Source: Caenorhabditis elegans (Eukaryota; Nematoda; Chromadorea; Rhabditida; Rhabditidae). From it: DNA of 64,000 bases. Location of the stretch: positions 868,001 through 932,000 of the forward strand of contig NC_003280.10 of assembly GCF_000002985.6 (NCBI RefSeq), read 5' to 3'. The notes beneath the pieces were generated by a model. The model saw nothing but the letters and a program-made list of their open reading frames with translations, had not been told where the DNA came from and ran no database searches. This document shows positions 1 to 11,553 of this stretch, one piece after another (position 1 is the stretch's first letter; each line of letters opens with the position of its first letter). The position numbers and the translations under genes are program-made.

Positions 1-830
1 AAACACGGCAAATGTTGTAAACAACATATTAGTATCAAGGTCAGATTTGGTCCAAACCAGCATGATTCTTGCCCCCCTCTACCCTAAAATAGTTTGTCAA
101 ATAGAAGCCTCAATTGATTTTTCACATGAAAATTTTTCAAATACCAACTTAAAAATATCATAACTCAGCTGAAAGTTGAGCTAGCAAAAAGTTTTCCACC
201 AACAAAATGTTTGAAAATTAATTTGAAATATTTTTGTAGTTGACAACTTTTCAATAGCTCAATTTTCAGCGGAGTTATGAGCTTTTGAACTAATTTTTCA
301 CAAAAAAAATCTATAGAATCTCTTTTATTCTAATTCTCCATTCACATCAAGTAGTCCGGGTACGTGTAGGCTCTCTATAGAGGACCGATGCTCAAGGTCA
401 ACAGAGATAAACATTCCCGCCCCGTCTGCGACAGATGGACAGAGGTCACCTAGTTATTTAGGGTAGTCTAATGGTCCCTATTGCCTCTCCAACGGGGGTA
501 TGTAATAGGGGGAAGACGGACAATTATTGGGTATTTTCCACAAGTTTTGAACTATTTTTTGGCTGTTTTGTCCGATTTCTGACAATTTTTGGACTATTTC
601 TAGCTATTTTTCGACTATTTTTTTATATTTTCGTTGAAATTTTGCTATTTTTGGCTACACTCTGGCAATATTTTACTACTTTCGAATGCAGCTTTACTAC
701 TTTTTGGAAATTTGTTTACTAGATCATAGTCATTTTTTGTCAGTTTTTCACAATTTTCTCGTTTCTTTCAACGTTTTTCTCACTTTTCGCACCAATTTCC
801 CACTTTTTTACAGGTAATAAATACCTACAT
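1..830. other. AT-rich intergenic flank with imperfect inverted repeat
   Basis: No coding exon is supported here. Positions 159-207 and 238-280 form an imperfect inverted repeat (left arm begins cataactcagctgaaagt, right arm ends ttttcagcggagttatg). The same arm type recurs near 3840-3910 and 4990-5040. The rest is T-rich with scattered short frames that show no family resemblance. Confidence 0.5.
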
Positions 831-3599
831 ATGAGCTTAACACCACTCCCATATGAGTGCCAGAAATGTGTACTACAGTTCTTTGAAGCTAATAGGAGGT
901 ATGCTTTTATTTTTTTTTGGAATTCTGATTGTAGAGCTGAAAAAAGTTTTTGAAAAGCTATTAAAGTTTAAAAAGAGTTTGGAATATATTTTAGTAGGTT
1001 ACTTTTTCAGAGCAAAAGTTGATAAATTTACAGTCGATGCATCATGTTTTCCTCAACTTTAACAGCTCAAAATTCAATTTTCTTTGTGTAAAAATTTATT
1101 AAAACGGGCTTCGGTAGAAGTATAATAACTTAAGCAATTTTCTGTCGATGAACCATGTTTTGCTCAAATTTTGAGCCGTTCCTAGAAGTGGGGCAGCTAC
1201 CAATATTATTTTTACTTTTAAACACCTATCAACCTACTTAAAATATTCCAGATTTAAATTAGTGGAACGATGTGACTCCCTAAAAGCAGCCGACAAAGCT
1301 GCTCCCCTCCACATCTACAAGCTCTACATGAATCCCCGTGTCATCCGAATCAACCGACATAGGTACACGTTAGGACTGCTCCGCCACCTACCGAAAGACC
1401 ATGTCTACTATAGTCCATATATCAACAATGTGAACTTAGATGGAGGTGCTGCCTATGATATGGATCAGTATGGGCTTAAGGATCCCCGCTGCAATGAGGT
1501 TTTGAGCCCTGGAGATTTGAAAGTTGAAAGCAAGGAAAAAATTAATAATATGGAGGATATGACAATGGAGATGTTGCAATTTGCAATGCGGGATTTTATA
1601 AGACCACAGGGGCGGATGCAGGTGCAGCAGAGGGAAGGTAGGTGATAAGGAGTCCAGTGATATGTCGGCTGCTGTTTAAGAAAATTTAGAGCACTATCTC
1701 AGTTGACAAATTTGTGATAGCTTGATTTCTAGCTGAAATATGATAGCTTAAAGTGTTTCGGCGGCCAATTTTTGTTTCGGAAAATCTCAAAAATATATTT
1801 TTCAGACCCTGAAAGCTCTTCCGAAGATGATGAGGATGAAGCAGAAGATCTTCCAGCAGAAGGATCAGATGATGAAGACGATGACCCCCAGGAAGCTCAG
1901 ATCCGGCGTATCCTCGGCGACGCTTACCTCCCAAGAGCACGCTATTCATCTTCAGAATCCGAAGCATCTGAATCCGAAGACGAGCCAGACATAGATCCAG
2001 CAGTCACCGACCAACTCGAAGCATACACGAATCCATACAGCTGGCGAGAGGAAAATGAACCAGCTCCATACAGATTTGGCATCAGATTCCAAAGGATGAA
2101 CTTAGACTTCAGGCGGGACAGGGAGACTTTCCATGGGATCATTGAGTATCTGGATTATAACAAGAAAATGTATGATGCGATGAAGTATATCACAGAGAAG
2201 TTGTTCGGAAAAAGAGCTCACCCAATTGTGATAAAGACCCTGGAGCTTGGTGATGCAGGTGGGGTCTACCGACTCCCCGAGAATTTTAAAGTGAAAGTTT
2301 CCAATATGAGATTTGGTACGGAGTTCGGACTGCTTTGGGATGGTCTGAACAGTATTTTCCACGAGAGCACTCTGCCTTTCAAGAGCTTGCATATGCCTCT
2401 AGAGCACGACCACCCAGTTATCCATGCCACCCAGCGTCTGGTTATCGGAACTGAGAAAATGTTTGGGGAGAACTTTGCCTGGATCCCTTTCCTACTGAAG
2501 CTTCCACAGAAGAATGTCTACATGCTTCATAGTCCACTGTTCCATCATGACTATGTGCAGCTGATTGATAATTGGATCGAGACACCGAAGAGTATTGGGA
2601 CCTGCTTTACGTTTGGTGTTAAGCAGTATCACGCCACCCAATCCACATTGAACTTGCTCGGGGATCATCCGATGGTTGTGAGCAAGAGGATGGAGGGAGT
2701 AGAGTAAGTTCGCAAAATTCAGGATGCATCGATGCACCAGCTGGAAATTTGGAGCTCCGATGCACCATGTTTTTAGGGAAAAGTCGACAAAAAATCTTCA
2801 TTTAGTTTTTATTTGAACATTGCACTGATATGTAATACATCGAAATTTGAGTTTGAGGCTCTTTAAATAGATACAAACTACCTCACTTGTGCTTTTTCGA
2901 ACTTTTCAAAAGCCCGTGAAGTGTCGGCCGCTGTAACTTTTCTCCTGGTAGAGCTAGTGGAAAGTTGTCAACTACAAGATTGTAGATGCTATTATTTGCA
3001 ACGGTTTTGCAGTTGAGCAATTTTATGAAAGTAGTTGGGTTTTTGAGTTATGCTCTTTCGAAATTAGTTGTTTTTTTTTTGCAAAATTATCCAAAAACTA
3101 AAACTCAAATTTCTAACAACTTTTACAAAAACTTTCGTGTTGCAAATGCGTTGCAAAAATTCTGACTTACAATTTCAAATTTTTCTGTGGCAGAACCTGT
3201 TCTGCGGCGCGCAGGTTCGATTTTATGCAAAAATTTTTTTTTGAAGTTTAGCATTACACCTCAACTATGGAGGCTTATATCTTGATGGAAAATTGTTTAC
3301 TGGCAAAATAATAAATATTACTTTCACTATAATTTTTTATTAAATATTCTAAAATTATCTAATGTACATACTAGTTTATAAACTTCCAAAGTTGGACTCT
3401 TCCCAAATTTTCCTTTTTTTCCAGCTGCACCGAATTCCCTCACTGCTTCAACATCCCGCTGACCTATGAATCCGAGCTTAATGTCTACGGTAAGAAGAGA
3501 ACTGAAAACTTGGACCCTTTGGAGTTTATGCCACATGTCAGTTGGTGCCTGGTCTTCGAAGTGATGCCAATTGGAAGCGCTTTACCATTGGAGGACTGA
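831..3599 (+). CDS. DUF3557 / F-box-C-like protein, long acidic member
   Basis: Four exons join in frame: 831-898, 1252-1637, 1806-2703 and 3425-3599, giving about 508 residues. The start ATG at 831 gives MSLTPLPYECQKCVLQFFEA, the usual family first exon, ending AG|A across the intron like its paralogues further right. Family landmarks follow: a DMDQYG version of the DLDEFG motif in exon 2 and EKLFGKR (usual KLFCGR) in exon 3. A strongly acidic low-complexity insert (ESSSEDDEDEAED, then several further D/E/S runs) opens exon 3 and is absent from the other members seen here, which makes this copy about 100 residues longer. An AATAAA lies at 3681. DUF3557/fbxc proteins are a nematode-expanded family with no established biochemical activity. 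Family assignment is from recalled motif patterns and internal comparison; exon joins are inferred. Confidence 0.8.
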
Positions 3600-3978
3600 T
3601 TTTTCAATTTGCTAATTTTTTTTTTCAATTATGTCTTGTTGTCGTGTTTTTGATAATCTGAAATTTGTTGCGTGGATTTTAATAAAATGTTTTTTTGGTA
3701 CTAAAAATGTTCCTAAATTTTTCTATATTTTGCTAGTTACCGGCTCAACGAAGGTGGTATATTTTAAAATCTGAATATCTGTAAATCTACAAAAGTTAGC
3801 AAAAGATTGTCAATTAACAAAATAATCTACGCAAATTGTTCTATAAGTTGTTAATTTACAAATTTTTTGTAGCTCAACTTTGAGCATAGTTATGATAGCT
3901 CTAAGTAGGGACAGGTTACCTGATTTTTATCAATTTTAAAACTTAAATATCTCCAAAAGCATCAAAGCTAATAAAAAA
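3600..3978. other. Intergenic, 3' flank and inverted-repeat-like DNA
   Basis: This contains the polyadenylation signal AATAAA at 3681-3686 of the preceding gene. Low-complexity sequence with the 'gttatgagc / gctcaactt' arm type follows. The LTR element inserts at its right edge. No gene is seen. Confidence 0.5.
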
Positions 3979-4134
3979 TGTTGGGTATCTACGTGTACCT
4001 TACCCTTAACGTGGATATGAAGATCGTGTAACGTGAACTCATTATCTATGTATACTAACTTTCTATTTATTCCTTAGTTATGTAATAATAAACTACTCGT
4101 CTTCGCCTCCTTGTTCGGCCTCGAATATATAACA
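3979..4134 (+). repeat. 5' LTR
   Basis: This is a 156-bp terminal repeat with TG...CA ends. It contains a possible promoter/poly(A) region (aataataaac near 4085-4093) and one difference from the 3' LTR. Confidence 0.85.
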
Positions 4135-4788
4135 TTGGCGATCAGGATCTTTCGGGCTCACTGCACCACTGACTTCATGCACATGTCTACTTAGAAGAAA
4201 AGACCTCTGAGGTATTGTTTTGATCTACACATGTCTACTGGGAAGAAAAGACCTCTGAGGTGGATCAGGTCAGCTTTGGGAAGAGGCACCTGCCGTGCTC
4301 TCTGCAGTTGCAGTCAAGGTGGACAGGAGCGGCTTCTGGTTTGAAGTCGAAAAGAAGAAGGAATCATTGCTCAACTCTTTTGAAGATGCGAGTGAAGGCC
4401 ACCTATGCGTTTCAAATGCTCAGTCATTGGACGATTGCACAAATTGTTATTGGTCATAACATGATCCACAACCAGGAACTGGGATACAACAGGTTGATGG
4501 TGGAACAGGCGGAATCAGTGTGGATGATTCAAGGTTGGGTCTAATATTCAGGCAGCAACGTTTTTTTAGTCTGTTGGTGAAGGGTGGATAGACATCAAAA
4601 ATATTTCGATTGGTACGGGAAGTGTGGCTAACTTGGAACCCGCAATTGGAGGATGTGAACACCGAAGTACCGTGTGCAAAGGATTGGCAATATCGACGGT
4701 CACACTGGAGGGTGGTCCGTGAGAACCTCAGAAGACATTCGTGGATGGCTCCTCACCAAAGCTCTCGTTTGTCATTGAAGAGGGGAGA

Positions 4789-4944
4789 TGTTGGGTATCT
4801 ACGTGTACCTAACCCTTAACGTGGATATGAAGATCGTGTAACGTGAACTCATTATCTATGTATACTAACTTTCTATTTATTCCTTAGTTATGTAATAATA
4901 AACTACTCGTCTTCGCCTCCTTGTTCGGCCTCGAATATATAACA
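4789..4944 (+). repeat. 3' LTR
   Basis: This is a 156-bp terminal repeat preceded directly by the purine tract GAAGAGGGGAGA (4777-4788) and followed by AAAAA. Confidence 0.85.
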
Positions 4945-6149
4945 AAAAATTAATAACAGGCAAAATGATTTACACAACTTTCTCTATATTTTCTTAGTTG
5001 ACAACTTTTTAATATCTCAACTTACCGCAGAGTTATGACGGCTCAAACTAACCTTGGCTCGCTGCCAATTTTCCCACGTTCCTCCTCCTCCTCCCCCTAC
5101 CCGAACAGTCTGCCCCCAAAACTGTGTCTGCGTCTCCTTATCGCGTCCCGTCATCTAACACTCCCAACGGACCGTCTTCCCACCTGTCAATTTCCCTGTT
5201 TCTCTGCGTCTATGTTCCCTCTGCCTGTACACAATGGTCCTAGACTTGGAAAATTATCGATTTTCGGTTAGTGGTCCGAGATTACCCGCGCGCGCGCATT
5301 TTTGAGAGGCCAGCTGTGTTGGTCAATCGTTTTTCTTGCGATTAGGGGGTTTCTCTTTTCATTTTCTCAGTTTTAAAAATAGTTTTCATTTTTAATTTTG
5401 ATTTTTCTCATTAAAACTTTAAAAAGCTTAAAGTTTTCTCTAATTTATTAAGTTTAACATTTAGAAAATAAGATTTTCAACCCAAATTTCCATATGAAAA
5501 TCGAAATTTTATCCCCTATACAATTCAAATTCCCCACGCTCCCCAACCCTTTTCTAATTGAGTTTTGGGGTGCATCGAAAAACACGCCAGTGCACCGAAA
5601 GTGCGCCAGCTAGCCCGTTGACGGCATTCCTTCCCCCGAGGGAACACCCGCTTTCGCAATGACTTTTGAAGCCGATTTTGGAGGTCTAAACTAGTTTTTT
5701 TGAGATTTTAACTAGAAATTCGAAAAATTCAGTTTAAATTCTATATAGATCTTAGGTTTTTTGAGGAATCTAGGTAAATTTTGGATTTACCAATTGGTAT
5801 AGTAAAGTTAGTGTGGTTTTTTAGATTTTTGAAGTTCTCAGCAAATTTTCCTTTAATTTTGCCAAAATTTTCTATATTTTCCACAGCGAACTTTCAATTT
5901 TAAAATACTCTGAACAAATTTACTAAATAAAATCGAAAATTTTTTGGCATTTTATCGATTTTTCTCAAGTTGCCAACTATGTAATAACCTCTATGATTTC
6001 AGAGAGATTTTTGATTTTTCCCACTTAAGTATGTCTGCACTTTAAACCAAAAATTATGGGGTTTCATGCTTAAAGTTCACATTTTTTCTGTGTCTGGGTG
6101 TGCTGCTCCGTTTTGTTCTTTTTCGTGCAGCTTCTCATTATCAAATAAA
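4945..6149. other. Upstream region of alg-2
   Basis: No coding exon is certain. A pyrimidine-rich, C-rich stretch (5050-5240) and a CGCGCGCGC run near 5288 stand out from the AT-rich surroundings and may belong to the alg-2 promoter or an alternative 5' exon. The rest is AT-rich outron-like sequence leading to the splice acceptor at 6153-6159. Confidence 0.4.
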
Positions 6150-6161
6150 ATGTTTTCAGAA
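6150..6161 (+). promoter_or_regulatory. Probable trans-splice acceptor before alg-2 start
   Basis: The sequence atgTTTTCAGaa directly precedes ATGCCCGGC. TTTTCAG is the C. elegans acceptor consensus and lies two bases before the chosen start, as expected for SL1 addition. An in-frame ATG at 6150 would be removed by this splice, which is why 6162 is taken as the start. Confidence 0.6.
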
Positions 6162-9100
6162 ATGCCCGGCGATTCGCTGACATCGTCGTCTTTCATGCCA
6201 GATGGTGGCGCAGAAACGTCGAGCTCTTCACAGTTGGGCGGCTCGGCTCACGGAGCAATTGGGTAAGGTTTTGAATTTTGTGCAAAAGTTTTGACTTAAA
6301 TCTGAGTTTGGCTCGATGTGGAGCAGGAAGTCTAAGCTTCTGGGCTTGTTAGAGCTGGATTTTGGGCCCAAAAACTATATTTGGAGCCCAGAACTGGGAA
6401 ACTTAAACCAGAGCCTCTAATAACTTGAATCTAGTGAAAAATCTGACACTTACAAAAAAAACTGAAGTTACTTCAGACTTGGACTTTAAATTTAGAATGT
6501 GAGCTCACATTGGCTGAGCTTCAAGTTTTTAGAATTTTGGGCTTTAGCTATAATTCTATTAAAATTTTTAGAGAATGTCCGGAAATTTCAGTCCAAGCTT
6601 AAGCTTAAGCCTAGACCTAAGCCTAAACTCACACCTAAGCCTAAGCCTAAACCTACGCCATCAAATTTAAGCCTAAGGTAAATACCACCCGACTAAACCA
6701 AAGCCAACTCTTGAGCCTAAATCAAATTCCGACCTTCAGCGTCTGTTGAAGCTTTCAATTTAGACTTAGCCTAGGCAAGCCCAGAAACTTTAGCTCCAGG
6801 CCTGATTTTTATTTAGTCTTCCTGTAAGATTCCTGAATCTCTAATTTTCCAATTTTCAGCACAAAACCCGACGCAGGCGTCCAATTCCAGTGCCCAGTCC
6901 GTCCGAACCATGGAGTCGAGGGCCGATCCATCCTCCTGCGAGCCAATCATTTTGCAGTACGGATCCCCGGAGGTTCAGTCCAACATTATCAAATTGACGT
7001 CTTTCCGGACAAGTGCCCAAGACGGGTTAATCGGTAAGTACTTTTTCTATTGATTCGGGGTTCCCTTCAAAACTTCAGCTCTGAAATTTTAATCATTTTC
7101 AGCGAGGTAATCGGCTGCCTGATCTCCTCCTTCTCAAAATATTTCACCAATATTCGACCAGTCTACGATGGAAAGCGTAACATGTACACGCGGGAGCCCC
7201 TACCAATTGGCACGGAGCCCATGAACTTTGAGGTGACGCTGCCTGGAGATTCAGCAGTGGAACGGAAGTTCTCAGTGACGATGAAGTGGATCGGTCAGGT
7301 CTGTCTGTCAGCTCTGGACGATGCCATGGAAGGTAGAGTGCGGCAGGTTCCACATGAAGCCGTTCAGTCGATCGATGTGATTCTTCGCCACTTGCCAAGT
7401 TTGAAGTACACCCCGGTTGGAAGGTCGTTTTTCACACCTCCAGGTAAGATCTCAAGTTGCTTGGTTAAGGATCTAGGACCTAGGATTTAGGATCTAGAGT
7501 ATAGGATCTACGATCTAGGGTCTAGGATCTAGGATCTAGGATCTAGGATCTAGGATCTAGGATCTAGGGTCTAGGGTCTAGGATCTGGGATCTAGGATCT
7601 AGGGTGTAGGATCTAGGATCTAGGATCCAGAATCTAGAATCTAGGATCTAGGCTCTGGGATCTAGGCTCTAGGATCTAGGCTCTAGGCTCCTACGCTCCC
7701 AGACAAACTTCAATACTCCAACTATATCTTTTAGGCGTCATGAAGCCCGGCATGCAAATGCACCAGGAGAGCAAACTCGGTGGAGGCCGCGAAGTATGGT
7801 TTGGATTCCATCAATCCGTCCGACCATCCCAATGGAAGATGATGCTCAACATTGACGTCTCCGCCACGGCCTTTTACCGCGCGATGCCAGTCATCGAATT
7901 CGTCGCCGAGGTGCTCGAGCTCCCAGTCCAAGCTCTCGCCGAGCGTCGGGCCCTCTCCGATGCTCAACGCGTCAAATTCACCAAAGAGATCCGTGGACTC
8001 AAGATTGAGATCACCCATTGTGGAGCCGTGCGCCGGAAGTACAGAGTTTGCAACGTCACACGCCGCCCGGCCCAGACCCAGACCTTCCCATTGCAACTGG
8101 AGACTGGCCAAACTATTGAGTGTACTGTAGCCAAGTACTTCTTTGACAAGTACCGTATCCAGCTGAAGTACCCCCACCTTCCATGCCTCCAAGTCGGTCA
8201 GGAGCAGAAGCATACGTACCTGCCACCAGAGGTCTGCGATATTGTTCCAGGACAGCGTTGTCTGAAGAAGCTCACCGATGTGCAGACGTCCACCATGATC
8301 AAGGCCACGGCTCGTTCCGCTCCAGAGCGTGAGCGTGAGATTTGTAAGCTAGTAAGCAAGGCTGAGCTCTCCGCGGATCCATTTGCTCATGAATTCGGAA
8401 TCACTATCAATCCAGCAATGACTGAAGTCAAGGGACGTGTGCTCTCGGCTCCGAAGCTTCTCTATGGAGGTCGTCATCGTGCCACAACTGCCCTTCCGAA
8501 CCAGGGAGTCTGGGATATGCGCGGGAAGCAGTTCCACACTGGAATGGAAGTCCGTACCTGGGCGATTGCATGCTTTGCTCAGCAATCTCATGTCAAGGAA
8601 AATGATCTCAGGATGTTCACGACTCAATTGCAAAGGATCTCTACCGACGCTGGAATGCCAATCATCGGTACCCCTATGTTCTGCAAATATGCTTCTGGAG
8701 TGGAGCAGGTGGAGCCGATGTTCAAGTACTTGAAGCAGACCTATTCGGCGATTCAGTTGATTGTGGTGGTGCTGCCAGGAAAGACTCCGATCTATGGTAA
8801 GTTGATTAATTGTAGGTGAAAGTTCTAGGGTGTTGGTGTAAGCTTTACGCTCCTAGGTTCCAAGGATCTAGATCTTAGATCATGGAGTCCTGGGATCCTA
8901 AGCTGCTAGGCTCTTGGAATCCTAGGTTCCAAGGATCTATGGCCTAGATCATTGGGCTCTGAATCTTGGGACCAAGATCATCTATATCCTTACCTCTTCA
9001 ACCCCATCTGAAGCTCTATATTTTCAGCCGAAGTGAAACGCGTCGGAGACACCGTCCTCGGAATCGCCACCCAGTGCGTCCAGGCCAAGAACGCCATCCG

Positions 9101-10476
9101 AACCACCCCGCAGACACTCTCCAACCTCTGTCTCAAGATGAATGTGAAGCTTGGTGGAGTCAACAGCATCCTCCTGCCAAACGTGCGTCCACGGATCTTC
9201 AACGAGCCCGTCATCTTCCTGGGTTGCGACATCACCCATCCAGCAGCCGGTGATACCCGTAAGCCATCCATCGCCGCAGTGGTAGGATCTATGGATGCTC
9301 ACCCGAGTAGATATGCGGCAACAGTTCGGGTCCAGCAGCACCGTCAGGAGATCATTACGGATCTGACATATATGGTTCGAGAGTTGCTTGTCCAGTTCTA
9401 CCGTAACACGAGGTTCAAGCCAGCCCGAATTGTGGTCTACAGAGATGGAGTGTCTGAGGGTCAACTCTTCAATGTGCTCCAATATGAGCTCCGCGCAATT
9501 CGTGAAGCTTGTGTGATGCTTGAGAGTGGATACCAGCCAGGAATCACATTTATCGCTGTGCAAAAGAGACATCACACAAGGCTCTTCGCCGCGGATAAAG
9601 CTGATCAAGTAGGAAAAGCATTCAACATCCCACCAGGAACAACTGTAGATGTGGGAATCACGCATCCAACGGAATTCGACTTCTTCCTCTGCTCCCACGC
9701 TGGTATCCAAGGAACATCCCGACCATCTCACTACCATGTGCTCTGGGATGACAATGATCTGACGGCCGACGAGCTTCAACAGTTGACCTACCAAATGTGT
9801 CATACCTATGTAAGATGCACGAGGTCTGTGTCGATCCCGGCGCCGGCGTACTATGCACATCTGGTGGCGTTCCGTGCTCGTTATCACTTGGTCGATAGGG
9901 ATCATGGATCCGGAGAGGAAGGATCACAACCTTCGGGGACGTCGTCGGAGGATACAACATTGTCAAGCATGGCCAAGGCCGTACAGGTGAGCATTGTTTG
10001 GATTTTGAGATAGAGTGTAGGCAGAAGCATAGAGCTAGGATCTGGGCCTAGATTATTTATCTAGACTGAGATCAGGATCTGGGCTGAGGCTTGAGGCATA
10101 GGAGCCTAGGAGTCTAGAAGCGCAGTCCTTGAAGCATAGACCAAGACCCAGACCTAGACCTAGACCTATACCGAGAACTAGACCTAGACCTAGACCTAGA
10201 CCTGGACCTAGACCTAGACCTAGACCTAGACCTAGACCTAGACCTAGACCTAGACCTAGACCTAAACCTAGACCTAGACCTAGACCTAGACCTAAACCTA
10301 GAACTAGACCTAAACCTTGATCTAGACCTTGATCTAGACCTAGACCTAGACCTAGACCTACACCTACACCTACACCTACACCTACACCTACACCTATACC
10401 CACGCTTTCCTAACCTACTAATTTCAACTTTTTCCAGGTTCATCCCGACTCGAACAACGTCATGTATTTTGCCTAA
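6162..10476 (+). CDS. alg-2: Argonaute of the microRNA pathway (ALG-2)
   Basis: Six exons join in frame: 6162-6262, 6860-7033, 7103-7443, 7735-8796, 9028-9986 and 10438-10476, about 891 residues. ALG-2 is a cytoplasmic AGO-clade Argonaute that binds microRNAs in the miRNA-induced silencing complex, overlapping with ALG-1. Layout: short Ser/Gly-rich leader (1-33), ArgoN/L1 to about 205, PAZ about 250-390, MID about 430-540, PIWI about 545-870, and the AGO-type C terminus ending MYFA. The slicer tetrad appears complete: D in FLGCDITHP (~627), E in QQHRQE (~667), D in VYRDGVSEG (~699) and H in PAPAYYAHL (~837). The short leader without a long Gln-rich stretch favours alg-2 over alg-1. All introns have GT-AG ends. 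Four introns hold TAGG-type repeats. Longer isoforms from upstream exons are possible and not resolved. Confidence 0.93.
6590..6690 (+). repeat. Degenerate GCCTAA (telomere-like) repeats in alg-2 intron 1
   Basis: The run cttaagcttaagcctag followed by cctaagcctaaacc resembles the nematode telomere hexamer TTAGGC read on the other strand, with interruptions. Confidence 0.7.
7483..7695 (+). repeat. (GGATCTA)n minisatellite in alg-2 intron 3
   Basis: About 25 tandem copies of the heptamer-like unit ggatcta/gggtcta fill most of the 291-bp intron. Sparser copies of related words (aggatcta, aggttcc) occur in intron 4 at 8830-8990. Confidence 0.85.
10135..10395 (+). repeat. (CCTAGA)n hexamer array in alg-2 intron 5
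   Basis: Some 40 copies of CCTAGA with variants (CCTACA, CCTAAA) run through the last intron, just before the exon encoding the final 12 residues. The period of six makes all frames open and gives spurious Arg-Pro and Gly-Leu reading frames. Confidence 0.9.
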
Positions 10477-11280
10477 GTCTCCAACTACGGATTCTCTGCC
10501 ATTTCACAGCCACTTGTTATCTATGCATCTCGATTTTCATTTTTCCCGTTTCCTCTGCCCCCTGAGATTTTCATGTTTTTCCTTCCCCTAATTATCAATA
10601 TCAATCAATACTTTAATATCTTTCAAGCCCAGGTTTATAATATTTCCAATTATGTTAGGTGTTTAATTTTCACCAAGTTTTTTTTCCATTTTTTTCCAAA
10701 TTTCTTGAGCCATTTTCCATACTAGCCACACAATGCTTTTTCGATCCTCCAAATACTTTCCATTTGTGTCTTTATCCCCCTCTGCTCTAATTAAATACGA
10801 CCTTATCACTCAATTGGTACACTTTGTTGTAAACTGTCTTTCTCTTAGTATCTGAAAAAAAACCTCATGATTGTCCTGTTTTTCAACCCACCCCCACCCA
10901 CAATGCCTTTTTGTGTTTCCCAATGGCAAGTCCAACAGAATAAAGTGATATTTTGGAACCCACAGGATGTCCGCTGCTATTAGGGGGCCCGTAAGATGGG
11001 CGCTGTTTCTGTACGCCAGTGAGATGTCCGCTGCTTCTAGAACACCATTAGATGTCGGCTGCTCTATTGGGCTCGGGGCATGTCCGCTGCTTTAGCAAAC
11101 GCTGCTCTATTAAGCCCGTATGATGTCCGCTGCTATTAGGGAACCTGTGGGATGTCCACTGCTTCTAAAAGCCTGATTGTCTCCTACTTTGCACCAGTGA
11201 TCCCGTAAGATGCCCGCTGCTTCTGAGAACCCATAAGATGTCTGCTGCTGTTCAATATGCCCGTAAAACAGGATCTCAAC
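10477..11280. other. alg-2 3' UTR, then dispersed 'gatgtccgctgct' motif cluster
   Basis: A likely polyadenylation signal AATAAA at 10939-10944 implies a 3' UTR of roughly 480 nt, where regulation could act. From 10967 to 11255 about nine copies of a degenerate unit with core gatgtccgctgct (variants gatgtcggctgct, gatgcccgctgct) are spaced about 25-45 bp apart. No gene is seen in the motif cluster. Confidence 0.65.
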
Positions 11281-11292
11281 GTCTTTATTTTG

Positions 11293-11553
11293 TTATACCA
11301 CGTTACTATTTTCCAAGTTAGATGTACTGCTTTCTTCTCTCGACCTCTGCTGTCTCACATTCCTGCCTCTCCTCCCATGAAATCCTCTTCCGCGTTGGTC
11401 GTATAGAGGATCATATCCACCTCCGTAATAGATTCCGTTACCAATACGACAACAGAATCGAACTCCCATGTATATGAAGCCAACGCAGATTGTCACAACA
11501 ACCACTACCGTTAAAATTGTACCGAAGCCATCCATATCGTCGCCATGACTCAT
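11293..11553 (-). CDS. Small single-pass membrane protein (86 aa)
   Basis: This single-exon frame starts MSHGDDMDGF. It contains one strong hydrophobic helix (about residues 13-33, rich in V/I, ending in CCR). After it comes a Gly/Tyr- and Arg-rich tail (GGGYDP..., RGRGFHGRRGR) that should be cytoplasmic by the positive-inside rule. On the minus strand AATAAA (plus-strand tttatt 11284-11289) lies four bases past the stop, giving a very short 3' UTR. That signal and the clean composition support a real gene. No family is recognised. Its upstream side contains a short duplicated block (cttttctattgtcgttcccc, twice, 11584-11630). Confidence 0.6.
   Translation of the reverse strand: MSHGDDMDGFGTILTVVVVVTICVGFIYMGVRFCCRIGNGIYYGGGYDPLYDQRGRGFHGRRGRNVRQQRSREESSTSNLENSNVV

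Larger units (their letters stand above)
3979..4944 (+). mobile_element. Short non-autonomous LTR retrotransposon (TRIM-like), 966 bp
   Basis: Two 156-bp direct repeats, 3979-4134 and 4789-4944, start TGTTGG and end ATAACA (TG...CA). They differ at one visible position (accttaccc versus acctaaccc). AAAAA flanks both sides and may be a 5-bp target duplication, though it sits in an A-rich run. The base after the left LTR begins TTGGCGATCAGGATCT, a tRNA-primer-like site, and GAAGAGGGGAGA abuts the right LTR as a polypurine tract. The interior is only about 654 bp, has no long frame, and carries a 34-bp sequence twice (4180-4213 and 4228-4261). The near identity of the LTRs implies a young insertion mobilised in trans. 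TTGGCGA next to the LTR is reminiscent of Bel/Pao elements, but no protein domain supports a class. Confidence 0.85.

Noticed and set aside
4260-4819. Short frames inside the LTR element
   Set aside because: They overlap in different frames, are under 100 residues and show no gag, protease, RT or integrase motif.
10053-10443. Long Gly-Leu, Arg-Ser and Arg-Pro reading frames on both strands
   Set aside because: They are translations of the CCTAGA hexamer array inside alg-2 intron 5, where a period of six leaves every frame open.
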